From Umbilicaria muhlenbergii (lineage: Eukaryota > Ascomycota > Lecanoromycetes > Umbilicariales > Umbilicariaceae), in contig KK106981.1 in assembly GCA_000611775.1 (NCBI GenBank), positions 7,678,023-7,742,022 on the forward strand: 64,000 nt of DNA, given 5' to 3'. Both the position numbers and the translations under genes were made by a program. Positions 13,040 through 24,712 of this stretch are shown here, in pieces. The notes beneath the pieces were generated by a model that saw only the letters and a list, made by a program, of their open reading frames with translations, was not told where the DNA came from and did not search any database. Position 1 is the first letter of the stretch; every line of letters begins with the position of its first letter.

Positions 13040-13460
13040 ACATGCTCTCAGTGTTGTGCTGATGATTCTGAGTATATAAGAATGTCATCTAAATAGACAA
13101 CACAAAAGACATTCACAAGCCTTGTTAATGCTTGATTGATGTAAGCCTGAAACATAACTGAAGCGTTGATTAATCTGAAAGGCATGATCATATACTCAAA
13201 GTGACTGTAATGTGTGTGAAACATCATTTTCCACTCATCATCCTTCTTTATGCAGATACAGTGATAAGTGTTCTTTAAATTTAGCTTTATAAATAACTTG
13301 ACTTCATTAAGCTGATTCAACATTTCACTTATAAGAGGTAACAGGTGCCTGTTCTTGATGATCATCTTGTTCAACCTCTGATAATCAACACATAACTGCA
13401 GCCCTTCATCTTTTTTTAAAACAAAAAGGATGAGTGCTCCTGCAGAGCTCATGAAGTGAT
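13040..13460 (-). pseudogene. Reverse transcriptase fossil of the inner Gypsy element
   Basis: The segment 13,452-13,048 on the minus strand contains the classic Gypsy RT blocks: LILFVLKKDEGLQLCVDYQ, LNKMIIKNRHLLPLI, KLNLKNTYHCICIKK, EYMIMPFRLINASVMFQ and the YLDDILIYS active-site box. This fixes the superfamily and the minus orientation. It is a fragment of a dead element. Confidence 0.92.
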
Positions 13461-14199
13461 GAATTCAATCTTTCATTAAGGTGTCATTCAAGTATTCTCA
13501 TAGCACCCTTAATTCAGTATTGAAGAGGTTATACAAAGAGTCATAAGGTGAATTTGTGCTGTTCAGGTCAATTGCATGATCACTGATCTTGTGAGGTGAA
13601 AGGAGGCCAGCATTCTCTGTTAAAAACACATTCACATAATCAGTATATTCCTCAGGTAAAGCTTATGTTATCTCAGTGCTTTGAATGTGCACCTCTGATG
13701 CAGCGTCATCACTCAGACTGACTCATATCAGAGTGTAAACAGCAGAGTGATCTTGAATCTCTCTTGTGAATTCATCAAGTGACTGTAACTCAATAAGCTG
13801 CTTCTTAATGTTGAAGCATCACGCCTTCATTCTGCAGTTGATTCACACATGTTCAATCTTTAATGTAAAAAGTTCAAGGATAAGGGGTGATCCTGACTTA
13901 TTTAATGCATAAAATACATGTTCACATTCATGAGATTGTCCTCAACTGTTGATAAGCTGATAATGCACATGATAAGCACTGAAGCAGTAAGCCTTCTGAT
14001 CATTTAAAAATTAAGATTGAGGCAACAAGCCCTTCATATGAGTCAATTGATGCTCAATAATGAAATGTTGTGAAATCACATTGACTTCAGCTCTCATGTT
14101 CAATAAGGCTTGCATGAGTATGACATCATCATTGTGAAGAACTTGTTCATCAACAATTAAATTAAACTCTGAGGTTACTTTTGTTCAGCACTTCAGTGA

Positions 14200-15460
14200 C
14201 ATGAAGTCTTCACTGAAGTGTTCTCATTTTTTGATGCTGAAACAGTTGCAACTGAGGTCTTATTCAGGTTTAAGTTTTTCACAGGCTGTGAATAATCAGA
14301 GGAATAATGTCTCTTCTGATTGCAATTTCAACAAGTCACATGTGACAAGTCCTTTGTTTCAGAAGCCTTCACTGATTCATTTTCACATTTATTATCTCAC
14401 TTGCTCTTCATCTTGCCTTCATCAGGCTTATGATTCTTATTCTCTGCAGGTTTTAACAGTGACTCAGATTTGCAGCTGAAGGTAACTGTCATATTAGAAT
14501 TTACTTTCAATTTCATGACATCTTTCAAATGTAGATTATTCTTCAAGTGTGCAGTTAAAGTGATGATTCTCTTTCAAATTATGAGTAAGTCCTGATAATT
14601 CATCAAGGCTGCATGAACCTCAGGCTTCAATTTTGTGAAGAAGTGAGTCCTCATGTGCTTTTCACTGTAGAGAGGTAACTGAGCTTTCAAGGTGCTTAAA
14701 TAATTATTGAAAGCTTGAACTGATTAATGAGGTAATTGAACAGCATCATTATACAGCTGAGCAGTGTGAAGCTGATGATTCACAGGGTCCTCAATAATGT
14801 CAAGCAAGAATTTCATAAAATCATCTCAGGTAACAGTGAAATAATCTTTAATCTCATCATCTCACAGTCACGCCTCCTTAAATTCACACTTTAAATATTA
14901 CATGAAATAAATCATCTTATCCTCCTCATGAGGGAAATCAGCTGAGTTAAAATGAAAGGTATTTCTTGCATCTTATATTCAATTCAGGTGCTCTTTTATG
15001 TTCTTATCATGATATAGCAGCAACTCCTTTGCCTGAATTCTTAATTGTACATTTCATATTGACAGTGTTTCATCAGCACGGCGCTTACTCATTATGAACT
15101 CAGCATTCATAAAGTTAAGAAATCTCTCAGCTGAGGTATCAACATGAGTAGCAGGATCTTTGAGTAGATTGACTTTTAATATTAAGACTTTCATTCAGAG
15201 CTGTTGCAGCTCTTGTTGCTTAAGAAGTTCATCTCACTGTCATTTCACTTGCATGATCTCATCATTAATGTTGTGCATCATTTCACCTGAGGATCCTTCA
15301 CTCATGAGGTTCACTTCATTGATGTCAGAGGAAATGAGTGATGTTTCATGATCATTTTGTTGATTCTTCATCATCATGTCTTGTTCTGCTTCAGAAGTTT
15401 AACATAATTGATTTTGAGTCTGCATCTTATCTTGAGTCATCATTCTTTGAAAGGTAGAGT
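14200..15460 (-). pseudogene. gag-region fossil of the inner Gypsy element
   Basis: This region lies between the 5' LTR (15470-15697) and the protease/RT part. The minus strand around 14,340-14,290 shows a degenerate zinc-knuckle-like pattern. Upstream is a mixed-charge region of gag character. The assignment rests mainly on position; no intact frame is present. Confidence 0.5.
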
Positions 15461-15469
15461 TATTAAAAC

Positions 15470-15697
15470 TGTAAGATTATAACATCTCTTACTAGAAAGG
15501 GAAGTATAGTTGAGGTGTGTGACAGCATGAGATATAAATGTATAGAAGTTATATGATTCTAATTATATAAAACTAATAACTAAGGAATGAAGGTGAGATT
15601 GAGCAGTGCAGAGTTTTCATGTGACTCATTAACACTGTCAAGCCGCTTGTAGGGTGCATGCTTTATGTGAGTCTCAGATTGTCATTAATTTGTGATA
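15470..15697 (-). repeat. Inner LTR, high-coordinate copy (5' LTR)
   Basis: This 228-base repeat is paired with 8874-9101. It starts TGTAAGA. The flank ATTCT at 15698-15702 completes the target-site duplication. The two copies differ at about a tenth of sites, apparently all transitions. Confidence 0.88.
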
Positions 15698-17249
15698 ATT
15701 CTCACAATGCATTTAACTTCTGAGGTGACAATGAGTAGATAAGTTATTTCATTGATTTGTAATCTTTCATGATCTTGATTTCATGATTTTATTCTTGATG
15801 TTTTAATAAAGTGTTTTGTTTCTTTACTGCTGTAAACAGTTCTTCAAAGTCTTTGTATTCTTTAAGGATAGATAACTTGATAATAAAGTCTCAGTCATCA
15901 TTGACTCATCTAGTTCACAGTATCTTTGCATCAGAATTTTTTAACTCCTCATGCATCTCTTTTGTTGTCATAGTGAAGACTTTCACTCCTTCAGGTAATT
16001 TCAGGACTGAATATAACTTCATGAGTGTGTTACCCTTCATGAAGTATATTTCATTCTCAGTTCAATCAATCATCAGATTGATCTTTCAGAGTTAAAATAT
16101 ACTTAGAACTATATCACTTCCTGACTGCTTCATGATGTTAAAACTGATCTTTTCTCAGTGTTGACTCAACTGAATGAATATCAGGATCATTTCTTCATTC
16201 ATGAGTTTATTATTGTGTTTCATAAGGGTTTCATTAAACTTTTAAAGCAAGTAAGAATTTTGCTTCTTCTGAACTTCAATTCCTTTTTTCATGATGAATC
16301 ATGAGTTTATGAAGTTCCCTGTACAGTCATTGTTTATTAACAGTCAGGCTGAGTGACTTTTCACTTTAATTTAAACACAGAAGTTATTCACATCTGCTGT
16401 GACAATAATTTCTTTAGCAACTGCGCCTTTCAAAGACTTTGAAATAAGCATCTCTGAGAATCTCTGACTCAGAGGGCCTTTTAATTTTTTAAATTAAAAG
16501 AAAGGAACCCTAGGTTCTTCTTCATATACTTAAAGTCTTCAGGTTTGACTTTTTTGTCTGAATATCATACTGAATTCAGCTTTAAGTATTCACTTCAAAG
16601 TTCTTAAACTTTCATCCTCAACTTTCTTGAAATGTGAACTCTGTTAAGAGTAACATATCCTCCTTCAGTGATAAACTTGAAACCTTTTGATGAAGTTTCC
16701 TTGATTATATCTTGATAATTCATGTCTCTGACTTCTCTCTTTTGAGTGAATGTGTTTTTAATCATTCACAGGATACATTCTTGCAACAGGCTCACATATT
16801 CTTCATTATTCTTAAGAGACTTCTTCATGAGATTGAACACTTCCTCATAGATTTTCAACCACTGTTCTTCATGAGTGAATGCTCAGATGTCATCATTCTT
16901 TTTTATAAACTCTCCTGAATCTTTGAAGTCTGCTACTTTCATGAAGTCTTCTTCATTATTAGATGAAGGCATGACATCATTGCTGTTAATGTAGTTTCCC
17001 TCTTGACTGAATTGATCATGTCAATTTTGCTGTTTCTTTAAAACTGTGATCAGGCTCACCTGAGAAGTCATGATGTAATTTTTTATTTCTTTTTGTTGAT
17101 ATGAGAATCATTCAGAGCCATCTTTGTCACTCTGATGTATTTAACAAGCATCATCATAACATGCTGTTTAAAACATAATGTTATGTTCTTTTCTGCTCTT
17201 CACTTCTTGCATGATGATGTATATTTTTCTGAGTTGAATGATCTTTCCT

Positions 17250-17305
17250 GAGACTCAACAGTCATGAGCAAAATGCCTTAGCTTTTCACAGTTATAACAG
17301 TTGTT
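17250..17305 (-). pseudogene. gag zinc knuckle of the outer Gypsy element
   Basis: The minus strand encodes NCYNCEKLRHFAHDC, a C-x2-C-x4-H-x4-C nucleocapsid knuckle. It lies in the part of the outer element between its 5' LTR and the inserted inner element, where gag is expected. Confidence 0.75.
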
Positions 17306-18121
17306 TTCATGAGTTTCTTCTTTCTTGCTTAAGTTGTTCTTTCACTGAAAACGGTTTTTTTAAACTACTGTATTAATTTTCATGAGTTGAGGCCTGTAGT
17401 AGGGTTTATCATTATATTGTTGTTCACAGTTCTTTTCAGCCTTTTGAGGTATGAGAATCTTATGACTCTTTTTTAAACTTCATTTGTAAGCTTAGTTGTT
17501 GATGATGATTGATCATTCAATCATTTCTGAGAGTGTGATAAGGTGTTCAGCCTTAAAGATTTCATCCTTCATCACATCCTTCAATCCCTTATAATATTGC
17601 GCTGTCAAAGCAATATCATCTTAATTTGTATGTGAGGTGAGTCTTTGAAAGTTTACTGTGTATGTAGCAGCTGCTTCTTTTTATTGAATATTGCAGATTT
17701 CTCATTTCATTAACTGTTCTGAACATTATTCTTATCTGCTTCTTGAATTTCTTTAATTCATGAAAAATCTCATTAGTCAGGTCATCCTGATCTTCACTTT
17801 AATTATTAAGATAATCTTGAAGGATAGGTTTAAATCAGTTTAAAGCATTCAACCTTAAGAATGAGAAGGTGAACAACACTTTCTTTGATTTCAACATGAA
17901 CAGAGACTTGTTGAATCACAAGTAAGTGTCAAGCTGAGTGAGAAACAGGTTTAGCATTCTTCTCTCATTAAGAAACTTATTTAATAATGAGATTTTAATT
18001 TAAATTACTTTGTCAGAGGGTTATCCTGTGACTGATCAGCCTCTCTCAGTGAAAGCAGACATCATGAGATTGATGAGTCAGTTCATTACACAACTGATAT
18101 CTTGTAGGTCAGTGCTCAAAG

Positions 18122-18516
18122 TGTAACAGGTGATGTCATAATGACTGAAATGATATTATCATTCAATGAATTATAAGTATGATTCAATAAACTAGGCTTG
18201 ATTCAATGAACTTCATGATCATGTGATGACCTTAAGGTTGAGACTTAGTGAGGGAACTAGTAGTCATAATCTTAAGAGATTGCATTTAATACATGAGTTG
18301 AGCATGAGCTTTTAACTATGAATTTACCTGTGATTATATAGATTATAGGAGACTCATGTGCTCAGCATGCTCATCATGCTCATCATGATGAGCAAGGTGA
18401 GCAACATGATGTAACACTTCATGCTCAGCATACTTGACAGGTGAGCAAGGTGAGCAGTATCATGTGTACACTTGCACTGCATACTTTGCTAATACTATAA
18501 TGCAGGAGCCATAACA
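18122..18516 (-). repeat. Outer LTR, high-coordinate copy (5' LTR)
   Basis: This 395-base repeat has the same length as 5222-5616, no gaps, about 44 differences by eye, all apparently transitions. It is followed by TCATG (18517-18521), the second half of the target-site duplication. Confidence 0.9.
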
Positions 18517-18529
18517 TCATGATTAAACA

Positions 18530-21500
18530 GATATATGCATCAAAGTTATCTTATACTTAATCATCTTATATGATGAGTCTAAAACAGTTGCAAGATTATA
18601 AATTCATTGTTGACTTGCCTGTAAATTTTCATAATAATCCCTCAACTTATCCTGACAAGCTTTCAGGGCAGTGATCAATTCATGTTTTCAGAGAGTGATT
18701 TTCAGCTGCACTCAGTGACAGTGATCTGCAATGTGACTGATGAGTTAATTGTACATGTATCAGGTCTTATGTATTGTAACTTCAGTAATTTTTAAAAGTG
18801 CTGCAGTTCAATCTTTAAATGATTTTAATAATGTTAAAAAATAACAGACCTGTTCTCATTCTGAATTAATGATTGCAAGAACTCAGAGCTTTTTATCTTA
18901 TTCATTAGAGACAAAGTTGTGCAGAGTCTCTCATAAAACATAAGTTTGAAGAAGCATGTCATATGTGAAATTTCATCATATCTTGACATCTTGAATCATT
19001 TGAAGAGGTTTTTAATTTAAGCTGTTTGCATAAACTTGCTGTTGAATGTAAGTGTACTACCGTGAGGTAATATCTTAACTAAGGAATTATGAAGCTATGT
19101 GACAATAATGACTTAAGCTTATAGTTGATGGTTCACAATAGTATGATATTGCTAGTAGGTAGAGAATTATTGTTAAGAAAGAAAATAAGACATGCTTTAA
19201 CCTCATAATATATCTCTTCTGAAGTTAACCTGCCTGAGGAAGATCTCATGAAGTAATCACTTCAGTGAAGCTGTCTTCATGAGGTGTTCATTACTGAATC
19301 ACATCTTCATGAGATGTCATCAATGATGTCAACTCCTTTAATCACTTTCATGAAGTGTTGAGAGTGATGTTTATCAGCTGAGCTCCCTCATGAAGTTGAT
19401 TCACTAATGAAAGTTACCTTCATAAGGCTGCATTATTATTAAGTATAATCTTTCTTATTCTGAACTAGCACCTGATGAGTTTTGTACATCAGATGCTCAC
19501 ATTGAATATTTGCAAATCATTTAAATCTCTGTGAGGAAGAGTTGATTACAATTGAGAGATACTGAATCTGTCATATGTTGTTAACATTCAGGCATTATCA
19601 ATGAGCATTATCATTTCACTTGCCTTTTACATGATGTTAATCAAAGATACTTCCTCTTGAATCTTTGTCAACTTGTTCACATTTTATATCTTCACATGAT
19701 GATCATTTTTAATGTTCACATCAAGTGACCTCAGTAAAGCCTTGACAGCAAGAGCTAAAACATGTGTCATGCATGATATTATTACTTCAGCATTGTCTCA
19801 TTGAATATCATGATCACTGCTCAAGACTGACTTCAGATGTGTGCACATAATGATGTTATTAAAGATGTTATCTGTAGTGATAATAAAGAGCTTGTTCTTA
19901 ATTTTAAAAATCTTTAAAACATTAAGGATGTGACCTGTCAAAGTGACTTCAATATGTGACTCATTTACATGCTTAAATCTCAATAAGGCCTCATTGTAGT
20001 TTCAGTTATTATCAATGTAATAAGCAGTAACTGCTAAGAAGGATAAGTGATTATGAGATCAACAGTTTAAAGTTAATGACACTTTATTATTTGTCTGAGC
20101 AAGATTCTCTTGTACAGTGAGCATCACTTTTTGATATCAATTTGTGACAAGATTTTAGATTTTATTACAGCAAGGTATCTGAATGTCATCTTGAAGCATT
20201 ATAAAAGTGATATGAAGCTGCTTGTTCTCAATGAATCAGAAGGAAGTGTTCATAAATATGAATGCATTAATGATTTGCTGTTCAAAGGTCTTCTTCATGT
20301 ATATCAGAATGTCAAGGTTGTGTACTGTTCATTTTTAAGAAATATCATAAAAGCATTAACTTTCAGCATTAATACTGATAAGAAAGATAATATATAAAAA
20401 GAAATAAACTTACTGTTGACTGCAACAGTTCATTTAGTGTAGATTGTGAATACTTTCACTTAAATGATATCTTGCAGCAGTCTGAATGTAAATGCTTCTT
20501 TATAATGCTGAAATCAATGTTCTTCATATTTAGGTGACTGATGACAGCTTGATAAAGCTTGCATTATAAATTTAACTTTTCACTTCACATGACTGTGACC
20601 TGCTCAAAGAGGTTTCAGTAGTTGAAGGACTGAGTAATGCATCTTTATTTAAAATTGCCTTTCAGTTTGTTGTGAGTGTGAAGATCATGTAGAGTTGACT
20701 CTCATCACTCATGAAAGAGTTTCACATATCACTTGTCACTTTTTCAGAAAACATGTGTCTTGAGAGTGTTGCATTGAAGTGCAATAAATGATGATAAATT
20801 TTAAAGAGCATGAGATAAGATTTGAGCATCCTCAGATTCCTGAGAAGTTTGTGATTATAAAAAAGAAGTGAGAATTTCTTCTGCTTCTGAGAGAGAAAAG
20901 TCATTATCATATTGAGACATATTGATAGAAGTGTATGCAGAAATTGCAGTGATGAGTGATTTGAGAAAAAAGATATTGTTGTGTAAAGAATAACTACACT
21001 TATATGCATATCAAAAGAGATGTCAGATAAATATGTTACACAGAAAATCTTCTTTACTCTTAAAAGATAATGCTGAAAAATAATGATCAAGACACATGTA
21101 TGAGGCATGTGTAACTCTGCAGTGTAATTGAACAGATATCAGATTATGTGTACTTTGCATCAAAACACCTCTTTACTCATCAAAGATAATCATCATGTTA
21201 CATGTAATCCTGCAGTATTAATATTCAATCACATTTATGATGCATGTAAAAGCCTGTTTGTGCAACAAAGATGATGATCATCTTATAAATTTTCATGATG
21301 ACTTATGATAATCTGTTAAAAAATACTAGGCTCATTCATCTTCAGCTTATAAGATCAAGTAATTAAAAAGATGCTAAAAATCATGAAAATGAAAGAAGTT
21401 GTGAAACAACTGTGATTAGATGAAATTTAAGATTTCAACATGCTACTCATTTTAATAAAAATAATCATATGCTAGAAGGAACACACCTTCTCATTATAAA

Positions 21501-21560
21501 CTCATGACTTTAATTTTCATGTCAAAGCATAATATTATGCATCAATGAAAGTGAGCAAAT
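18530..21560 (-). pseudogene. hAT-family transposase remnant
   Basis: Minus-strand fragments match the hAT catalytic core. The peptide at 19,983-19,798 reads FKHVNESHIEVTLTGHIL followed by KNKLFIITTDNIFNN, the 'H-T-G ... ITTDNASNN' block of hAT transposases. Just downstream (about 19,790-19,730) is CMTHVLALAVKALL, the block usually read C-x-AH-x-L-x-L. Many stops break the frame and no full-length reading exists. The right side (20.1-21.5 kb) is too decayed to assign BED zinc-finger motifs. It lies next to the outer LTR element, which may have inserted into it. Confidence 0.6.
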
Positions 21561-21601
21561 GATAATGTCAGTAGGTAACACCTGAATCTATTGTACAAAT
21601 T

Positions 21602-22275
21602 AGGGTGACCGCCAGGACGGGAGTCCCGGTTCAGGATGAAGAGACAGGACGGGATGAGATGAGATACAGAATCAAGCAGTAGTCTCATTCCTCAGAACTG
21701 AGACAGAAGTCCTGTCTCATTTCATCCTGTGATCTCAGCAGGATCCTGGTCACGTGACTTCTTATATGACTGTCAGTGGTTTTGGGACACGGAAAAGGGA
21801 AAAACGGCTTTCAAAACAGCTTCAATGACGGCCTCAAAAAACGGCTTCCAAAACAGCTTCAACGACGGCCTCAAAGAACAGCTTCCAAAACGGCTTCAAC
21901 GACGGCCTCAAAGAACGGCCTCAAAAAACGGCTTTCAAAATGTGACTGAGAGTCAGTGAACTGATTGTTACATGATGTTGAGATTCAAATTAATAATTCT
22001 AACGATTCAATGTAATGATCTATGATGAAATGTAAACTGATGACTCCTTAGATGACATCTAACTTAATGTGATACTGTATCAAGCCTCTTTAGGTTAAGC
22101 TTAGGTTATTGTCATCATGACATATCAATAGTGCTGAGACAACGGGACTATTCCCGTCCCGTTCAGTCAACGGGACCGGGACTGAACTGAAAATTCACCA
22201 CCGGGACGGGATGAGACCAGGACGGAACAGGGACTAAAAATTTAATCCTGTCTCATCTCAACAGCCACTGTATCT
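21602..22275. mobile_element. Short GGGACGGG-rich element, possibly non-autonomous hAT-like
   Basis: The left edge TTAGGGTGACCGCCAGGACG and the right edge (reverse complement CAGTGGCTGTTGAGA) resemble hAT-type ends, and both subterminal regions are packed with CGGGAC/GTCCCG words and GGGATGAGAC motifs. A diverged copy of the right edge recurs near 24,785-24,826 (shared AAAATTTAATCCTGTC). I find no 8-base target duplication and the two ends do not pair well, so the boundaries are provisional. The inside holds a 37-base minisatellite. Confidence 0.35.
21803..21945. repeat. Minisatellite, 37-base unit, three full copies plus partial copies
   Basis: Copies at 21803-21839, 21840-21876 and 21877-21913 are all exactly 37 bases and start AACGGCTTTCAAAACAGC or a one- to three-base variant. 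Partial units follow to about 21,945. Every unit keeps CpG (AACGG, GACGG) in a block where CpG is otherwise nearly missing. Confidence 0.9.
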
Positions 22276-22299
22276 CTGATTCATGAGTAAACTTCATTA

Positions 22300-24320
22300 C
22301 TAATTCCTCTGATCATCATGACTGAGTTCTGATTCTGATTCTGGTTCATTCAAGTTACCTTGCAGCAGGAGAGAAAGAGTGAAACTAAAATAATGTTAAG
22401 ATTATGCAGATTATGAATCAATGCATGTGTTTTAACAGCTGACATTTAGCTACAGAGAAGAATTCTAGTCTAAGGAGCAAAAAGAAGAAAGAGCATGAAG
22501 ATCAAAGTCTTTATGTGCATGTTAAACTCACTAATCTAAATCACCGCTAACTCATTCAGTTATTCAGTTCAGTACATCATTCAGAATCATTCAGTTCAAT
22601 GTTTGAATTGTTCAGTTCAGTTCAACATTCAGGCGTAAACCTGACATTGAGAGGTTATAACAGATGTGTAGAATGAGAGGATAAGCATAACAGAATAATA
22701 TCTTTCTCATAACAAAAGTCAATGAATTAACTTGTGCAATGAAACTCATAATTATTCAAAACAAGAAGCTGTTTTTCAACTGCTTATAAAACTGTGTAAA
22801 AGTTAAATATCTTCATTAATCACTTCAATTTAAGCTCATTATCTGTTCAACTCTTCTCTGAAAAAGTTATCATAATATCTTTAATTATATCCTCTTTAAA
22901 TCACTCCTTTATGAGTTTTAAGCTCATTATCTGTTCAACTCTTCTCTGAAAAAGTTATCATAATATCTTTAATTATATCCTCTTTAAATCACTCCTTTAT
23001 GAGTTTTTTCCCCTTGAAGATAATTATTGATGAAAGATACTGACCTTATGTAGATATACACTTCATTAAAGATGTTTATTCTTTATTCTCTGACTGTTGA
23101 ACATTTTCAGTCTTTATTATACAGGGTATAATAATCTTTGAAGATGTTATAACTTCATGCATTATTCTCTTTTTATTTATATTGTAGATATCCTCAGTAG
23201 TGATGTCATTTTTCTCAATTATGATATTGTATAATTGAAATTAATACTTAATAGTTTTTAGAGAACCTGCTAGATATCATGATTGATTTAACTTTTATAA
23301 GAAGGTGCTTTTCAGGTCAGGATAACACTGTAAAAAATTAAAATTTTTAAATATTAATGAACACTTAAGTCAATCATATCTCTTTTTGTTAGTAGAAGAT
23401 TCTTAGCAAGAAAATGCAAATCTTTTATTCACAGTGATCACCCTCAACCTGCTGTTAAGATAATAAATCTTTGTATAAAATTCTTTTTTATAACTGATAA
23501 TCTCTGCATAGTACTGTTGATTACTTATTTAAACTGTTAAGTGCTTTGAATTGTCCCTCTTAGTATATAATCTGATATGTTGTATTGAGTGACAATTTGG
23601 CAGTAGAAAGGTAAATTTTCTTAATTTTTAAAAATCTTATTATAAACTTCAATGACCTTCAGAAGATACTCTTCTTTCTTCATTAAATGCATGCAATTAT
23701 GATGAAATTCTGATTTTTTATTAATATTTATGTATATTTATATTTTCCTACAAAGGGGAGGAAGGGAGAGGAAGAAAGTACAACATTATTTATTTTACAA
23801 TATTGCTGAGTACATTATGTTAATATATTAATTACTGTTTTCAGACTCTGTGTCTGATGTTATATTCATTATAATGTTTTTTTGATGTTTTTTGCATTTC
23901 AGTCCTGATGATATCTTGAATTTACCTTAAGTTTAATATTTTTTCCTTTATAAACTCAAACACAATCAAGAGTTTAAAGGCTTTGTTTTTTATTTTTAAT
24001 ACTCAGAATAAGTAGCTCCTATGATTCTTAGGAATTTAAGCTTATAAAGCTCTTAAAATCACCTGTAACCTTGCTTAATCTAAGTTTATTCAAGTAGAAA
24101 ATAATATAAACTTGCTAGTTTTTACTTTTTTTATATAAAATGCTTGATGAAAGTTCTTTAATCTTTATATCTCTTATACTCAGAATAATGCTTTCCTTCA
24201 CAGGCTTTTTTATTAATCTAAGCTTTTTACAATTCTTTATGTTAAACTTAAAAAGAATGACCTTTAGTATTGTAAAGCATGAAGGAAATGCAGAAAAATA
24301 AAGTTTCATGATATTTTACA
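22300..24320 (-). mobile_element. Fot1/pogo-type (Tc1-mariner superfamily) DNA transposon remnant
   Basis: The minus-strand translation in several frames follows a pogo/Fot1 transposase. The N-terminal part is at 24,309-24,115. Around 23,240-23,100 comes a block with NDITTEDIYNINKKR, equivalent to the 'I..ENIYNMDEKGF' DDE block. Then SENKE, ECIS..GQYLSSIIIFKGKN (about 23,080-23,000) and FIDFCYEKDIILLCLSSHS followed by THLL-PLNV (about 22,720-22,660), equivalent to 'CLPPHSSHLLQPLDVG'. Stops and frame changes are frequent, so it is inactive. Terminal inverted repeats were not located. An 88-base tandem duplication interrupts it. Confidence 0.7.
22831..23006. repeat. Perfect 88-base tandem duplication
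   Basis: The sequence 22831-22918 is repeated without a visible mismatch at 22919-23006 (both start TAAGCTCATTATCTGTTC). Identity inside a decayed transposon implies a late duplication, after most of the mutation. It could alternatively be an assembly artefact. Confidence 0.92.
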
Positions 24321-24712
24321 AGGTGATTAATTTAAGGTTTAATGCTTACACCTCATCAAAATTCTCAAGAACCGCGGCTTGACGTGTGTTAAGAAGTAAT
24401 AAAAGTAGAAAGCAGTGAATAACAATGTGTTTTTAATATTTTATGATTTGTAGAAGCAGTGTAAGATAGATTTAAATTTAATTCTTACATGACAAGTCAA
24501 GAAAAAAGATGTTGTGATTATTACATAATTGTTTTTGTAATTTTTGAGCGTTTCTGATGAGAAGATTACAACAACTTCACTGTGCTTTCACAATCATTAC
24601 TGACTTTGAGAATTGAAAAAAAGGGTTTAAGTCTCTAAACTGAGTAGTTTATAAAACTTATGACAATGATATATTATATATGTGACTTGGTTGCTTTTTG
24701 GTTTTCACATGT

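Larger units (their letters stand above)
8874..15697 (-). mobile_element. Inner Ty3/Gypsy LTR retrotransposon fossil nested in the outer one
   Basis: The element is bounded by 228-base direct repeats (8874-9101 and 15470-15697) that start TGTAAGA. The flanks are ATTCT at 8869-8873 and ATTCT at 15698-15702, a perfect 5-base target-site duplication. On the minus strand, RT (13,452-13,048) precedes RNase H (12,840 downward), which fixes it as Ty3/Gypsy with the 5' LTR at the high coordinate. It interrupts the outer element and is therefore the younger insertion. It is broken in many places. The stretch between integrase traces and the 3' LTR (about 9.1-10.3 kb) carries extra sequence that reads better on the plus strand. 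Confidence 0.88.
5222..18516 (-). mobile_element. Outer LTR retrotransposon fossil (Ty3/Gypsy type), 13.3 kb including a nested element
   Basis: Two 395-base direct repeats (5222-5616 and 18122-18516) start with TG and end with CA. They are flanked by the same five bases, TCATG, at 5217-5221 and 18517-18521, so both ends of one insertion survive. Domain traces on the minus strand follow Gypsy order from high to low coordinate: a gag-type CCHC knuckle near 17,260-17,300, then RT and RNase H traces (about 8.8-7.7 kb) and an integrase core (about 7.6-6.6 kb). A second LTR element (8874-15697) splits it. It is heavily broken and clearly inactive. The two LTRs differ at roughly a tenth of positions, apparently all transitions, so age cannot be read as a simple clock. 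Confidence 0.85.

Noticed and set aside
21602-21610. TTAGGG as a telomere hint
   Set aside because: It is a single copy at a transposon-like edge, without tandem telomeric repeats.
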